64,000 nucleotides of DNA from Pseudomonas sp. B21-023 (GCF_024749165.1 NZ_CP087190.1:823501-887500), one strand, 5' to 3'. Numbered from the stretch's first letter, positions 9,507 through 20,728 are shown. Numbers and translations: made by a program. The notes: generated from the sequence alone by a model not told the origin.

Positions 9507-9526
9507 GTGCAGCCGCGCGATTTTTT
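9499..9526 (+). terminator. Intrinsic terminator after sui1
   Basis: GCGGCTG-AGTG-CAGCCGC stem-loop (9499-9516), whose loop region includes the sui1 stop codon, followed by six T residues at 9521-9526. Confidence 0.65.
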
Positions 9527-9601
9527 GCCCAGCGCTTTCTAAACTCGTTCCCGTGGGCAGGGTCTATGCCTGACACGGAAGAATCGTCATTTTCAGTATT
9601 T

Positions 9602-9632
9602 ACACTGCCAGCGCCCCGAGGTGGGGCAGTGT
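9602..9632 (+). other. Hairpin in the speA leader
   Basis: Inverted repeat ACACTGCC/GGCAGTGT with an inner CCCC/GGGG pairing, ending 26 bp before the speA start. It has no T-tract. It may structure the speA 5' untranslated region; a regulatory role is only conjecture. Confidence 0.4.
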
Positions 9633-9658
9633 TTCGACTTTTCATACAGGGGACTTGA

Positions 9659-11572
<1,914 letters not shown>

Positions 11573-11581
11573 TCGTACTGG

Positions 11582-11659
11582 GCCGCCGCGCGGCCCTTTG
11601 GCATGGTGCCGCCGCGCGGCCCTTTGGCATAGTGCCGCCGCGCGGCCCTCTGGCACACG
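11582..11659. repeat. Three tandem copies of a 26-bp GC-rich repeat after speA
   Basis: Units at 11582-11607, 11608-11633 and 11634-11659, each beginning GCCGCCGCGCGGCCCTTTGG. The first two differ by one base; the third has a few changes near its end. Each unit contains the palindrome CCGCGCGG. It lies between the speA stop and the terminator. Confidence 0.9.
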
Positions 11660-11694
11660 GCTGCCGCCACGGTTGATCACCTGTGGCGGCAGCC
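11659..11694. terminator. Bidirectional terminator hairpin between speA and a convergent lysR gene
   Basis: Perfect 12-bp arms GGCTGCCGCCAC/GTGGCGGCAGCC separated by 12 bp, located two bases after the convergent lysR stop and downstream of speA. Confidence 0.7.
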
Positions 11695-11695
11695 T

Positions 11696-12583
11696 TCAGG
11701 CTTTGTTGCCCAAGTGTTCGACAAGCAAGGCGGCGTAGCCAGGCAACGCGCTGAAGTCCCGCGAGCACAGCAGCAAGCTGCGCTTCGCCCAGGCCTCCTG
11801 CAAGGCGACCCAGCGCAGCGGCAAGCTGTGCTCCCAGCGTCGCACCGAGGTCAGCGGGACCACGGCCACCCCCGCGCCACCTCCGACCATCCTGATCACC
11901 CCATCGAATCCTTCGGCGCGAACGCGCACCTGCATCCGTCTTCCCAGGCGCAGGGCCTGCTCTTCGAGATGCAGCGCCAGGGCGCTGTCGGCACCCAGCC
12001 CCACATACCCATGGCCAAGGCTGGCGTTGAAGTCTGCCCGGTCGCTGGCGGCCAGCGGGTGCTCGCGCGGCATCACCAGCACTAGCGGATCGTCGCGAAA
12101 CGGTCGTGTCTGCAGGGTTGCGCAGGGCGCGGCATTCGAGACGATGCCCAGGTCCGCCATGCCCTGGCTGATCGCCTGGACGATATGCAGGCTGGGCAGT
12201 TCCTGGATATCCACGCTTACCCCCGGGTGCTCGGCCAGGTAGCCGGCCAGCAGCTCCGGCAGGTACTCGGTCAGCGCCGCCGTGTTGCACAGCAGGCGCA
12301 CCTGGCCGTGCAGGCCCTGGGCATAGTGCCCGAGGTCGAATTGCAGGCGCTCGACCTGCTGCGCGATCAGCCGCGCATGCTGCAGCAGGGCTTGGCCGGC
12401 GGGCGTGGGCAGCACGCCGCGGCGGTTGCGTTCGAGCAAGGGTATGCCCAGCGAGGCTTCCATGGCGCGAATGCGCGCACTGGCGGCCGGCAGCGAGAGG
12501 TGGCTGCGCCGGGCGCCAGCGGTGATGTTGCCGCTTTCGAGGGTGTGCTGGAACAGCTTGAGGTCGATCAGGTCGAAATGCAT
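11696..12583 (-). CDS. LysR-family transcriptional regulator, divergent from a TauE/SafE exporter
   Basis: DNA-binding regulator of 295 residues. The winged helix-turn-helix is N-terminal (LKLFQHTLESGNITAGARRS, then SLPAASARIRAMEASLG); the periplasmic-binding-protein-like effector domain covers about residues 90-290. The ATG at MHFDLIDLK is chosen because AGAGG sits just upstream; a TTG six codons earlier is the alternative. It is divergent from the exporter gene with a 78-bp shared intergenic region, the classic arrangement for a LysR regulator controlling its neighbour. The effector is unknown. Confidence 0.88.
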   Translation of the reverse strand: MHFDLIDLKLFQHTLESGNITAGARRSHLSLPAASARIRAMEASLGIPLLERNRRGVLPTPAGQALLQHARLIAQQVERLQFDLGHYAQGLHGQVRLLCNTAALTEYLPELLAGYLAEHPGVSVDIQELPSLHIVQAISQGMADLGIVSNAAPCATLQTRPFRDDPLVLVMPREHPLAASDRADFNASLGHGYVGLGADSALALHLEEQALRLGRRMQVRVRAEGFDGVIRMVGGGAGVAVVPLTSVRRWEHSLPLRWVALQEAWAKRSLLLCSRDFSALPGYAALLVEHLGNKA

Positions 12584-12661
12584 CTGCCTCTGTCCTGGCA
12601 AGAGTCTGCCTGAGTATATGGCAGATTTTCAGCGTGCTGGCCGCACGGCAGGATGGCGGTC

Positions 12662-13426
12662 ATGAGTACCTTCCTGGCGTTTTATCAGAACATCGGTCCG
12701 GCGCTGTCATTGCTGGTGATCCTGACCTTCTTCCTGGCCGGCGCGGTCAAGGGCGTCATCGGCCTCGGGTTGCCGACCGTCGCCATGGGCTTGCTTGGCC
12801 TGGCTATGCCCCCGGCACAGGCAGCGGCGCTGCTGATCGTGCCATCGACCTTGACCAACCTCTGGCAGCTGGCGGCCGGCGGCCATCTGTTCGCGCTGCT
12901 GCGCCGCCTGGGCGGGATGCTGGCGATGATCTTTATCGGCACCTTGCTGGGCAGCGCCTGGCTGGGGATCGACAGCGGTCCGTGGGCGGCCCATGGCCTG
13001 GGCGCCGCGTTGCTGGTCTATGCCCTCTATGGGCTGGTCGGCCCAGGGCTGCGCGTGGCCCCGGCCAGGGAGCCCTGGCTGGGGCCGCTCTGCGGGTTAC
13101 TCACCGGTGTGGTGACGGCCGCCACCGGCGTGTTCGTCATGCCCGCGGTGCCCTACCTGCAGGGCCTGGGCCTGAGCCGTGACGAGCTGGTCCAGGCGCT
13201 GGGCCTGTCGTTCACCGTCTCGACCCTGGCCCTGGCGGTCGGCCTGGCCGGGCAGGATGCCCTGGGTGGCCAGGCGCTGGGGGCTTCACTGCTGGTGTTG
13301 GCGCCGGCGTTGCTGGGCATGTTCGCCGGCCAGTGGCTGCGCGGACGGATCAGCGCAGCGCTGTTCAAGCGCTGCTTCCTCATCGGCCTTGCGCTGCTGG
13401 GCGGGCACCTGCTGGTCAACGGCTAG
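12662..13426 (+). CDS. TauE/SafE-family membrane exporter
   Basis: Hydrophobic 254-residue protein with about eight predicted transmembrane helices, of the sulfite/organosulfonate exporter TauE/SafE family (DUF81). The first helix contains the typical AGAVKGVIGLGLPTVAMG segment, and the second half repeats a similar motif (LTGVVTAATGVFVMPAVPYL). The ATG at 12662 is preferred because AGGA lies eight bases upstream; the ATG at 12653 overlaps that site. Expression is probably controlled by the divergent LysR protein. Family members export small anions such as sulfite or sulfonates; the substrate here is not known. Confidence 0.85.
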   Translation: MSTFLAFYQNIGPALSLLVILTFFLAGAVKGVIGLGLPTVAMGLLGLAMPPAQAAALLIVPSTLTNLWQLAAGGHLFALLRRLGGMLAMIFIGTLLGSAWLGIDSGPWAAHGLGAALLVYALYGLVGPGLRVAPAREPWLGPLCGLLTGVVTAATGVFVMPAVPYLQGLGLSRDELVQALGLSFTVSTLALAVGLAGQDALGGQALGASLLVLAPALLGMFAGQWLRGRISAALFKRCFLIGLALLGGHLLVNG

Positions 13427-13730
13427 CGGACGAAGCGCTGAGCATGTCGATCATCTGGATGTCGAAATCGCGCTCCAGGTAATCCATGCGTTTATCGAAG
13501 AATGCACGCATATGCGGCAGTGCCGAATGCACGTCCAGCGCGTCCTTGTTTGCCCAGACCTCGAAAAACACGAACAGGGTCGGGTCTGCCTTGTCGCGCA
13601 GCATGTGGTACTCGATGCAACCCGGCTCCTGGCGGCTCGGCTCCACGTAAGGACGGAACAGCTGTTCGAAGGCCTCGGCCTGCTCCGGGCGGGTCTTGGC
13701 TTTGAGGATGAAGGCGTATTGCTCGGTCAT
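13416..13730 (-). CDS. Antibiotic-biosynthesis-monooxygenase (ABM) domain protein
   Basis: Small 104-residue ferredoxin-like-fold protein of the ABM/YgiN type. The N-terminus (EQYAFILKAKTRPEQAEAFE) and the PGCIEYHML...LFVFFEVWANKDAL region match the family, which includes quinol monooxygenases and heme-degrading enzymes as well as non-catalytic members. The ATG at 13730 is chosen; a TTG ten codons upstream is less likely, although neither has a strong ribosome site. Its 3' end overlaps the convergent exporter gene by 11 bp. The neighbouring mdaB quinone reductase is divergent; YgiN and MdaB are also neighbours in E. coli, suggesting linked quinone redox roles. Confidence 0.8.
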   Translation of the reverse strand: MTEQYAFILKAKTRPEQAEAFEQLFRPYVEPSRQEPGCIEYHMLRDKADPTLFVFFEVWANKDALDVHSALPHMRAFFDKRMDYLERDFDIQMIDMLSASSASR

Positions 13731-13888
13731 GGGGAAGCGCTCTGTAAGGGGAGTGAGCAAATTCTAAATCAACAATATGTTTACCATTCGTGATTTGCAG
13801 GCAAAAGAATTTTGCCCAGCCCTGGCTGTTTCCCGGGTGCCCGGTTGCCTAACCTGCCGGCAACTTCACTTACAGGGCTGACCCTCCC

Positions 13889-14479
13889 ATGAAAAAGATT
13901 CTCCTGCTCAATGGCGGCAAACGCTTCGCCCACTCCGATGGCCGTCTCAACCAGACCCTGCACGATGCCGCACTGGCCCATCTGGACCGCGCCGGTTTCG
14001 ATGTGCGGGAAACCTTCATCGACGGCGGTTACGACGTCCAGGCCGAGGTGGAGAAATTCCTCTGGGCGGACGTGGTGATCTACCAGATGCCGGGTTGGTG
14101 GATGGGCGCGCCATGGACCGTGAAGAAGTATATCGACGATGTGTTCACCGCCGGCCACGGCAGCCTGTACGCCAATGATGGCCGTACCCGCTCCGACGCC
14201 TCGCAGAAGTACGGCAGCGGTGGCCTGGTGCAGGGCAAGCAATACATGCTGTCGCTCACCTGGAACGCGCCGCAGCAGGCGTTCGATGACCCCAGCGATT
14301 TCTTCGAGGGCAAGGGCGTGGACGCGGTGTACTTCCCGTTCCACAAGGCCAACCAGTTCCTCGGCATGACGGGCCTGCCGACCTACCTGGCCGTCGATGT
14401 GATGAAGCGGCCGGATGTGCCGGCGGCGCTGGCGGCTTATGAGCAGCATCTGGACCAGGTGTTTGGCAAGGCTCAATGA
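13889..14479 (+). CDS. mdaB: MdaB-type NADPH:quinone oxidoreductase
   Basis: Flavodoxin-fold FAD enzyme (196 residues) that reduces quinones by two electrons, protecting against quinone redox cycling. Characteristic segments are the N-terminal KKILLLNGGKRFAHSDGRLN, the flavin-site QMPGWWMGAPWTVKKYIDDV and KYMLSLTWNAP-like GKQYMLSLTWNAPQQAF. The length matches MdaB. The ribosome site is weak. It is divergent from the ABM-domain gene (158-bp gap) and followed by a REP element and a co-directional LysR gene. Confidence 0.9.
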   Translation: MKKILLLNGGKRFAHSDGRLNQTLHDAALAHLDRAGFDVRETFIDGGYDVQAEVEKFLWADVVIYQMPGWWMGAPWTVKKYIDDVFTAGHGSLYANDGRTRSDASQKYGSGGLVQGKQYMLSLTWNAPQQAFDDPSDFFEGKGVDAVYFPFHKANQFLGMTGLPTYLAVDVMKRPDVPAALAAYEQHLDQVFGKAQ

Positions 14480-14513
14480 CAGCGCGGCTCCAACTGTCTT
14501 GTTGTTCCTGCAC

Positions 14514-14604
14514 GGGCCTCTCGCCGGCAAGCCGGCTCCCACAAGATGGCGCATGGCTCAAGGCTGAAGCGCACGGTGTGGGAGCCGGCTTGCCGGCGAA
14601 AGGG
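14514..14604. repeat. Inverted REP pair after mdaB
   Basis: Inverted REP units TCGCCGGCAAGCCGGCTCCC and GGGAGCCGGCTTGCCGGCGA flank 35 bp of spacer between mdaB and the downstream lysR gene. Confidence 0.87.
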
Positions 14605-14678
14605 GCGCGTAGCGGCCCCTTGCGCGGTTGCTGCCCAACCGCTATGAATCACGGCATCCACCTGCCAAGGCCATCCGC

Positions 14679-15575
14679 GTGAAAACCCGATCCGAAGAAC
14701 TCCAGGTATTCGTCGCCGTCATCGACAGCGGCTCGATCTCCGCCGCTGCGGAGCAGATCGGCCAGACGCCCTCCGCAGTCAGCCGCACCCTGTCGCGCCT
14801 GGAGGGCAAACTCGGCACCACGCTGGTCAACCGCACCACGCGGCGCATGGACCTGACCGAGGAAGGGCGTTTCTTCCTGGAGCGCGCCCGGGCGATTCTC
14901 GAGCAGATGGACGACATGGAAGAGCGCCTGTCGCTGAACCGCCAGACCCCGACCGGGCGCCTGCGCATCAACGCCGCCGCGCCGTTCATGCTGCACGCGA
15001 TCCTGCCGTGGATCGGCGAGTTCCGCCAGCAGTACCCCGGCATCGAGCTGGAGTTGAACACCGACGACCTGATCATCGACCTGCTGGAGCAAAGCACCGA
15101 CGTGGCCATCCGCATCGGCGAACTGGCCGACTCCAGTCTGCACGCCCGTTCGCTCGGCTGCAGCCCGGTGCAGGTGCTTGCCAGCCCCGACTACCTGGCC
15201 CGGCACGGCACGCCGCAGCGGGTCGAAGATCTCGAGGCCCATTGCCTGCTCGGCTTCAGCTCCCTCGAGTCGCTCAACCAGTGGCCACTGCGCCATGCCC
15301 AGGGCGACCGCTGGGCAATCCGCCCGCAGCTGGTCGCCTCGAGCGGCGAAACCCTGCGCCAGCTGGCCATTGCCGGCGAGGGCATCGTCAGCCTGTCGCA
15401 CTTCATGACCCACGAGGACATCCGCGCCGGCCGCCTGAACGTGATCCTGGCCGAGCACAACAATGGCTATCGCCAGCCGATCCATGCGGTCTACTACCGC
15501 AACACCCAGCTGGCCCTGCGCATCCAGTGCTTCCTCGATTTCATCCAGAAAAAGCTGGCCGTCTACGCCTGCTGA
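14679..15575 (+). CDS. LysR-family transcriptional regulator downstream of mdaB
   Basis: Regulator of 298 residues with an N-terminal helix-turn-helix (VFVAVIDSGSISAAAEQIGQ, TPSAVSRTLSRLEGKLG) and a substrate-binding domain (GRLRINAAAPFMLHAILPWI onward). It belongs to the AaeR/DsdC-like branch common near quinone reductases. The GTG start at 14679 has AAGG upstream; an upstream TTG would add 17 residues overlapping REP-derived sequence. It is the same strand as mdaB, which it may regulate from behind the REP element, and it precedes ggt by 118 bp. Confidence 0.88.
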   Translation: MKTRSEELQVFVAVIDSGSISAAAEQIGQTPSAVSRTLSRLEGKLGTTLVNRTTRRMDLTEEGRFFLERARAILEQMDDMEERLSLNRQTPTGRLRINAAAPFMLHAILPWIGEFRQQYPGIELELNTDDLIIDLLEQSTDVAIRIGELADSSLHARSLGCSPVQVLASPDYLARHGTPQRVEDLEAHCLLGFSSLESLNQWPLRHAQGDRWAIRPQLVASSGETLRQLAIAGEGIVSLSHFMTHEDIRAGRLNVILAEHNNGYRQPIHAVYYRNTQLALRIQCFLDFIQKKLAVYAC

Positions 15576-15693
15576 GTTGCCTGAACGCGACAGGGTCTGC
15601 CCGACGGCGGCGCGAAACGACCGGGGTGTTTGCTTAGTTACAGGGCTTCGGCCTTAATGACTGATCAACAAAAACAACACCAAGGAAGTGCGC

Positions 15694-17361
15694 ATGCGTA
15701 TTGTCATGTTCCAGCCCCTGGCCCTCGGGGCCGCGATCCTGAGCTGCTCCTCTGCCTTCGCCGTGACGCTGGAAGGCGGCGCGGTGGCCGCGCCTGATCA
15801 ATATGGCGCACAGGTGGCCACCGACATCCTCAAGAAGGGCGGCAACGCGGTGGACGCCGCCGTCGCCACCGCCTTCACCCTGGCCGTGACCTACCCCGAG
15901 GCCGGCAACATCGGCGGCGGTGGCTTCATGACCCTGTTCGTCGACGGCAAGCCTTACTTCCTCGACTACCGCGAAGTGGCGCCCAAGGCCGCGACCAAGA
16001 CCATGTACCTGGACGACAAGGGCGAGGTGATCGAGAACCTCAGCCTGGTCGGCGTGCGCGCCGCCGGTGTGCCGGGCACGGTGATGGGGTTGTGGGAGGC
16101 GCACCAGAAGTTCGGCAAGCTCGAGTGGAGCGAGCTGCTGACCCCGGCCATCGGCTATGCGAAGAACGGTTTCAAGATTGCCCAGAAGCAATACCAGTAC
16201 CGTGACGACGCCCAGGGCCTGTTCAAGACCGCGACCAATTTCAACGACTACTTCGGCAGCATGAAGGTCGGCGAGCTGTTCAAGCAGCCAGAGCTGGCGC
16301 AGACCCTCGAGCGCATTGCCGACAAGGGCGTCAGCGAGTTCTACCAGGGCAAGACCGCCGACTTGCTGGTGGCGCAGATGCAGGCCGACAAGGGCTTGAT
16401 CAGCAAGGACGACCTCAAGGACTACAAGGCCGTGTGGCGTGACCCGATCGCCATCAGCTGGCGCGGCAACGTGGTCTACACCGCGCCGCCGCCAAGCTCC
16501 GGCGGCGTCGCCCTGGCCCAGCTGCTGGGCATCAAGGAAGACCGCGCGGCGGACTTCAAGGGCGTCGAGCACAACTCGGCCAAGTACATCCACCTGCTGG
16601 CCGAGATCGAGAAGCGCGTGTTCGCCGACCGCGCCGACTATCTCGGCGATCCGGCCTTCACCAAGGTCCCGGTCGACCAGCTGGTGGCCAAGGGTTACCT
16701 GGCCAAGCGTGCCGCCCAGGTCAACCCGAACGCGATTTCCGCAACCGACCAGGTCAAGCCGGGGCTGGAGCCGCACCAGACCACGCACTTCTCCATCGTC
16801 GACAAACAAGGCAACGCGGTGAGCAACACCTACACCCTCAACCTCGACTACGGCAGCGGCGTGGTGGTCAAGGGCGCAGGCTTCCTGCTCAACGACGAGA
16901 TGGACGACTTCAGCGCCAAGCCGGGCGCGGCCAACGCCTTTGGCGTGGTCGGCGGCGACGCCAATGCCATCGCGCCGGGCAAGCGCATGCTCTCGTCGAT
17001 GAGCCCGAGCCTGGTGGCGCGTGACGGCAAGGTGGTGCTGGTGCTGGGCACCCCGGGCGGTTCGCGGATCTTCACCTCGATCTTCCAGGTGATGAACAAC
17101 CTGTACGACTTCGGCATGCCGCTGGAGAAGGCCGTGGCGGCGCAGCGCGTGCATCACCAGTTGCTGCCCAAGGACACCATCTACTTCGACAGCTATGCGC
17201 CGCTCAAGGGGCAGGTGGCTGATGACCTGAAGAAGATGGGCTACGTGCTGGAGGACCAGGGCTGGGAGATGGGCGACATCCAGGCGATCCGGGTGACCGG
17301 CGAGAAGCTGGAGACGGCGTCTGATCCGCGTGGGCGTGGGGTGGGGATGATCGTCAAGTAA
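15694..17361 (+). CDS. ggt: Gamma-glutamyltransferase (glutathione hydrolase) precursor
   Basis: Periplasmic N-terminal-nucleophile hydrolase that removes or transfers the gamma-glutamyl group of glutathione and related amides. It is made as a 555-residue precursor with a signal peptide (to about residue 23, SCSSAFA). It is predicted to self-cleave before Thr363 (QTTHFS), the nucleophile of the small subunit; the TTHFSIVDKQGNAVSNTYTL segment matches the family signature. Other conserved parts are GGNAVDAAVA and NIGGGGFM near the N-terminus and the substrate loop LSSMSPSLV. The ATG is chosen over a GTG two codons earlier because AAGGAA lies six bases upstream. Confidence 0.95.
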   Translation: MRIVMFQPLALGAAILSCSSAFAVTLEGGAVAAPDQYGAQVATDILKKGGNAVDAAVATAFTLAVTYPEAGNIGGGGFMTLFVDGKPYFLDYREVAPKAATKTMYLDDKGEVIENLSLVGVRAAGVPGTVMGLWEAHQKFGKLEWSELLTPAIGYAKNGFKIAQKQYQYRDDAQGLFKTATNFNDYFGSMKVGELFKQPELAQTLERIADKGVSEFYQGKTADLLVAQMQADKGLISKDDLKDYKAVWRDPIAISWRGNVVYTAPPPSSGGVALAQLLGIKEDRAADFKGVEHNSAKYIHLLAEIEKRVFADRADYLGDPAFTKVPVDQLVAKGYLAKRAAQVNPNAISATDQVKPGLEPHQTTHFSIVDKQGNAVSNTYTLNLDYGSGVVVKGAGFLLNDEMDDFSAKPGAANAFGVVGGDANAIAPGKRMLSSMSPSLVARDGKVVLVLGTPGGSRIFTSIFQVMNNLYDFGMPLEKAVAAQRVHHQLLPKDTIYFDSYAPLKGQVADDLKKMGYVLEDQGWEMGDIQAIRVTGEKLETASDPRGRGVGMIVK

Positions 17362-17383
17362 CAGCAGTCGGGGCTGCTGTGCA

Positions 17384-17488
17384 GCCCATCGCCGGCAAGC
17401 CGGCTTCCACAGGGATAGCGCTTGACTTGAAGGCAGCGCGGTCGGTGTGGGAGCCGGCTTGTCGTGGCGACGAACCGCGGCGATGGGC
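17384..17488. repeat. Degenerate inverted REP pair between ggt and a convergent chemoreceptor gene
   Basis: Left unit CCCATCGCCGGCAAGCCGGC; right unit a complement-type copy with extra bases (GTGGCGACGAACCGC) inserted before GGCGATGGGC. It probably serves both convergent transcripts. Confidence 0.75.
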
Positions 17489-17515
17489 CGCGCAGCGGCC
17501 CCGTTGTTACCTATG

Positions 17516-19435
17516 TCAGACGCGGAACTGGCTGACCAGGGTCTGCAGGTGGCCACCCAGGCGCGCCAGCTCGACGCTGGAGGCGGCGGTCTCGTCGCTG
17601 GCCGCGGCGGTCTGTTCCGACACGTCGCGCACGTTGAGGATGCTGCGGCTGATCTCTTCGGCCACGGCGCTCTGCTGCTCGGCGGCGGCGGCGATCTGCT
17701 GGTTCATCGACTGGATGTTCGACACCGTACGGGTGATGCTCTCCAGCGAACCACCGGCCTTGCGTGCCAGCTCGACACTGCTGTCGGTCAGGTTGCGGCT
17801 GCCGTTCATCACCTCGGCGACCTGCTGGGTGCCGTGCTGCAGGCTGGCGATCAGGCCTTCGATTTCCTCGGTGGACTGCTGGGTGCGCTGGGCCAGGCCA
17901 CGCACTTCGTCGGCGACCACGGCGAAACCACGCCCGGCCTCGCCGGCACGGGCCGCCTCGATGGCGGCGTTGAGCGCCAGCAGGTTGGTCTGCTCGGCGA
18001 CCGACTTGATCACGTCCATGACGCTGCCGATCTTCTGGCTTTCCTGCTGCAGCAGGGTCATGGCCTCGGTGGAACGGTGCACTTCGTGGGCCAGGCGCTC
18101 GATCTGGCTGATCGCTTCACCCACTACCTTGTCGCCAACACGGGCTTCGTCGTCGGCGTTGGTCGCGGCATGGGAGGCTTGTTCGGCGTTGCGCGCGACT
18201 TCCTGCACGGTGGCGGCCATTTCGTGCATGGCGGTGGCCACCTGGTCGGTCTCGACCTTCTGGCTGTTGGCGCCGGCGCTGGTCTGCTCGGTCACCGCCG
18301 ACAGCTCCTCGGCGGCGCTGGCGATCTGGGTCACGCCGTCGCGGATGCCGGTGATCAGGTCACGCAGGGTGGTGCCCATGCGTGCGATGCCTTGCTGCAG
18401 GGCACCCAGTTCGTCGCGGCGGGTGACGCGCAGTTGCTGGGTGAGGTCGCCGCTGGCGATGCGGTTGACCACGTCCATGGTCTCGCGCAGCGGGCGGGTG
18501 ATCTGGCGGGTGATGATGAACGCGGCGAGCACGCCGACCAGCAGCGCCAGCAGGGTGGCGGAAGTCTGCAGGCTGCGGGCCTGGACGCTTTCGGCGTCAC
18601 GGCGCTCGATCTGGATCTTGTACAGCTCGTCGCTGCGCTTGACGATGTCGGCGCCCTGCACGGTCATTTCAGCACGGGCCACGCCAATGGCGGCAGTGGC
18701 GTCGCGGAACTGACGCACGGCGTCGCGGTAGGCGAGCACGGCGCTTTCGAATTGCTGGATGCGTGAGGCTTCGGCCGGCAGCTGGCGCTTGAGGCTGTCG
18801 ATTTCGTTGAGGGCGTTTTCCAGCTGGCGCAGGGCGGCCTGCTCGGCTTCGCTGGTCAGGTCGGCGATGTAGCTGCGCACGTCCAGGCGCACTTGCACCA
18901 GCTGCTGCTTGGCCTTGCTGATCAGCAGGTACTGGGCCAGGCGGCTGGCGTCGCTTTCGCTGCTGGACAGCACGGTGCTGCCGATTGCCTCGATGGCGTC
19001 ATTGGCGCGGGCCGCGGCCTGGTTCATCGACTCACGGGCGGCGAGGGTGGTCTTGTAGCCCTGGCGCATCTTTTCCAGCGAAACCCGGTATTCGCTGATG
19101 CTCTGGCCCTGCTCGCGCAGCAGCTTGAGGTTTTCGGGGCTCTTGAAGGTGTTGACCAGGTGCTGCTGCTGGCTGCCGAAGGCGTCGAGCTTGGCCTGGA
19201 CGTTGGCCGCCGAGGCGTCGTCGCCGTTGGTCAGCATCCACTGCAGACGGGCCACGCGCAGGTTGGTCAGGTCACTGTTGAGCTGGGTGATGTCGCTCAT
19301 CCAGTTGCTGCGGTCGATAAGGCTGCCCAGGCTGTTCCAGCCGGTCAGGGCCAGCAGGCCGGTCAGGACCAGGACCAGGCCGAAGCCCAGGCCGAGTTTG
19401 AGGTTGACGCTGATATTGGCGAACCAACTGTTCAT
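17516..19435 (-). CDS. McpS-like methyl-accepting chemotaxis protein with helical bimodular (HBM) sensor domain
   Basis: Chemoreceptor of 639 residues. Transmembrane helix 1 is at about 12-33. A periplasmic all-helical domain of about 250 residues follows; its length and heptad-rich character fit the HBM fold of P. putida McpS, which binds TCA-cycle acids. Transmembrane helix 2 ([19 protein letters not shown]), HAMP and the signalling hairpin ([40 protein letters not shown]) follow. GGGAGAG precedes the ATG. In P. putida KT2440, as I recall, mcpS also sits between ggt and pcaHG, supporting orthology. Ligand identity is inferred, not shown. Confidence 0.88.
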   Translation of the reverse strand: MNSWFANISVNLKLGLGFGLVLVLTGLLALTGWNSLGSLIDRSNWMSDITQLNSDLTNLRVARLQWMLTNGDDASAANVQAKLDAFGSQQQHLVNTFKSPENLKLLREQGQSISEYRVSLEKMRQGYKTTLAARESMNQAAARANDAIEAIGSTVLSSSESDASRLAQYLLISKAKQQLVQVRLDVRSYIADLTSEAEQAALRQLENALNEIDSLKRQLPAEASRIQQFESAVLAYRDAVRQFRDATAAIGVARAEMTVQGADIVKRSDELYKIQIERRDAESVQARSLQTSATLLALLVGVLAAFIITRQITRPLRETMDVVNRIASGDLTQQLRVTRRDELGALQQGIARMGTTLRDLITGIRDGVTQIASAAEELSAVTEQTSAGANSQKVETDQVATAMHEMAATVQEVARNAEQASHAATNADDEARVGDKVVGEAISQIERLAHEVHRSTEAMTLLQQESQKIGSVMDVIKSVAEQTNLLALNAAIEAARAGEAGRGFAVVADEVRGLAQRTQQSTEEIEGLIASLQHGTQQVAEVMNGSRNLTDSSVELARKAGGSLESITRTVSNIQSMNQQIAAAAEQQSAVAEEISRSILNVRDVSEQTAAASDETAASSVELARLGGHLQTLVSQFRV

Positions 19436-19616
19436 GCACGCTCTCCCAGAGAATGATTTCGCTCACTTGATCTCAAAAGCTGGGCGTTGTTGTTGTCAGA
19501 TAGCCCACAGATTTGTGTAGGACTTATCGGCAAAGAGGGGAGAAGCTGAAACGCTTTTTCAGCAAATTTGTAACTTGTTGAATACGTTTATGTTTTTGAC
19601 GTTGTCATTCGCGGGT

Positions 19617-19644
19617 GAGCCGGCTCCACGGCAGGAGCCGGCTC
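19617..19644. repeat. REP-like hairpin between the metallopeptidase and chemoreceptor genes
   Basis: Perfect 11-bp arms GAGCCGGCTCC/GGAGCCGGCTC with a 6-base loop just after the metallopeptidase stop. It has no T-tract. The remaining roughly 180 bp to the chemoreceptor start are AT-richer and hold its promoter region. Confidence 0.6.
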
Positions 19645-19660
19645 GCCGCCGATGGCGATT

Positions 19661-20545
19661 TCAGAGGCTACGCGCGCTGAACGTGTCGCACTGGTTCAGG
19701 TCGCCGCTGGAAAACCCGGCCTTGAACCAGCGCACGCGCTGCTGCGAGGTGCCATGGGTGAACGAGTCGGGCACCACGCGGCCCTGGCCCTGCTGTTGCA
19801 GCCGATCGTCACCGATGGCGTTGGCGGCATTCAATGCCTCCTCGACGTCTCCCGGCTCCAGCCAGTTCAGGCGTTTCTGCGCCTGGTAGGCCCAGACCCC
19901 GGCCAGGCAGTCGGCCTGCAGCTCCTGGCGCACCAGCAGGCCATTGTCGCCTTCCATGCGCTGGCCATTGCGCCGTGCGGCGTCGACCTTGGCCGAGACG
20001 CCGAGCAGGGTTTGCACGTGGTGGCCGATCTCGTGGGCGATGACATAGGCCTGGGCGAAGTCGCCGGCGGCTTTGAAGCGGGTTTCCATTTCGCGGAAGA
20101 AGGTCATGTCCAGGTACACGCGCTGGTCGCCGGGGCAATAGAACGGCCCGACCGCCGAGGAGGCGAAGCCGCAGGCGGAGTTGACCTGGCCGCTGAACAG
20201 CACCAGCTTGGGGTCGCGGTACTGTTTGCCGGCCTGGGCGAACAGCGCCTTCCAGGTGTCCTCGGTGTCGCCGAGGACCGAGGCGACGAACTCGGCCTGC
20301 TCGTCGTTGGCCGGCGGTGCCTTGCCGTCGACGTTGGCCGGGGCGGTCTGTTGCTGTTCCATCTGCCCGGCCAGCTGGCCGAGGATCTGCAGCGGGTCTT
20401 GCCCGGTGAGCCAGCCAATGCCCACGATCAGCAGGATGGCGCCGAGCCCAAGGCCCTTGCCGCCGCCGAAACGCATGCCGCCGCCACCCCCTGCGCCGCG
20501 GGCATCGACCACGTTGTCGCTGCGTCGGCCTTTTCGCCATTCCAT
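19661..20545 (-). CDS. YpfJ-family neutral zinc metallopeptidase, membrane-anchored
   Basis: Predicted zinc peptidase of the YpfJ/neutral zinc metallopeptidase family, 294 residues. It has a short charged, Gly-rich cytoplasmic N-terminus, one transmembrane helix (about 32-48, LGLGAILLIVGIGWLTG) and a periplasmic catalytic domain. The domain has the zinc motif HEIGHH at 171-176 and a downstream QELQADCLAGVWA segment supplying the third ligand. CGFASSAVGPFYCPGD is conserved in the family. Substrates are unknown. It is divergent from pcaH across a 199-bp intergenic region. Confidence 0.9.
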   Translation of the reverse strand: MEWRKGRRSDNVVDARGAGGGGGMRFGGGKGLGLGAILLIVGIGWLTGQDPLQILGQLAGQMEQQQTAPANVDGKAPPANDEQAEFVASVLGDTEDTWKALFAQAGKQYRDPKLVLFSGQVNSACGFASSAVGPFYCPGDQRVYLDMTFFREMETRFKAAGDFAQAYVIAHEIGHHVQTLLGVSAKVDAARRNGQRMEGDNGLLVRQELQADCLAGVWAYQAQKRLNWLEPGDVEEALNAANAIGDDRLQQQGQGRVVPDSFTHGTSQQRVRWFKAGFSSGDLNQCDTFSARSL

Positions 20546-20715
20546 GTAGAGCTCTCCGGTTGCTGAAACATGAAGTCCAAGATTAGTTCAGCGCTGACCG
20601 AGGTGTATCCCCCGTCGCTGATGCATAACCAAATGGTTATGCCATGGACCGCTGAATTCAATATTCATCCCTTCGCACCTGCCGGAAACTGCAAGTCCGC
20701 CTGCCACGCCCAGGC

Positions 20716-20728
20716 GTTCGATAATTCC
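20716..20728 (+). promoter_or_regulatory. Candidate PcaR operator overlapping a -10 element upstream of pcaH
   Basis: GTTCGATAATTCC lies 17 bp before the pcaH ATG. Its first ten bases match the PcaR box GTTCGATAATCGCAC known from P. putida pca promoters. GATAAT at 20720-20725 could be the -10, with no good -35, as expected for an activated promoter. Confidence 0.5.

Noticed and set aside
11582..11659. CRISPR-like short repeats
   Set aside because: The three 26-bp units are directly adjacent with no spacers between them, and no cas genes are nearby.
15634..17556. A 640-codon antisense open frame across ggt
   Set aside because: Same reasoning: GGT motifs are clear on the + strand, and the antisense product runs through REP sequence at its N-terminus.
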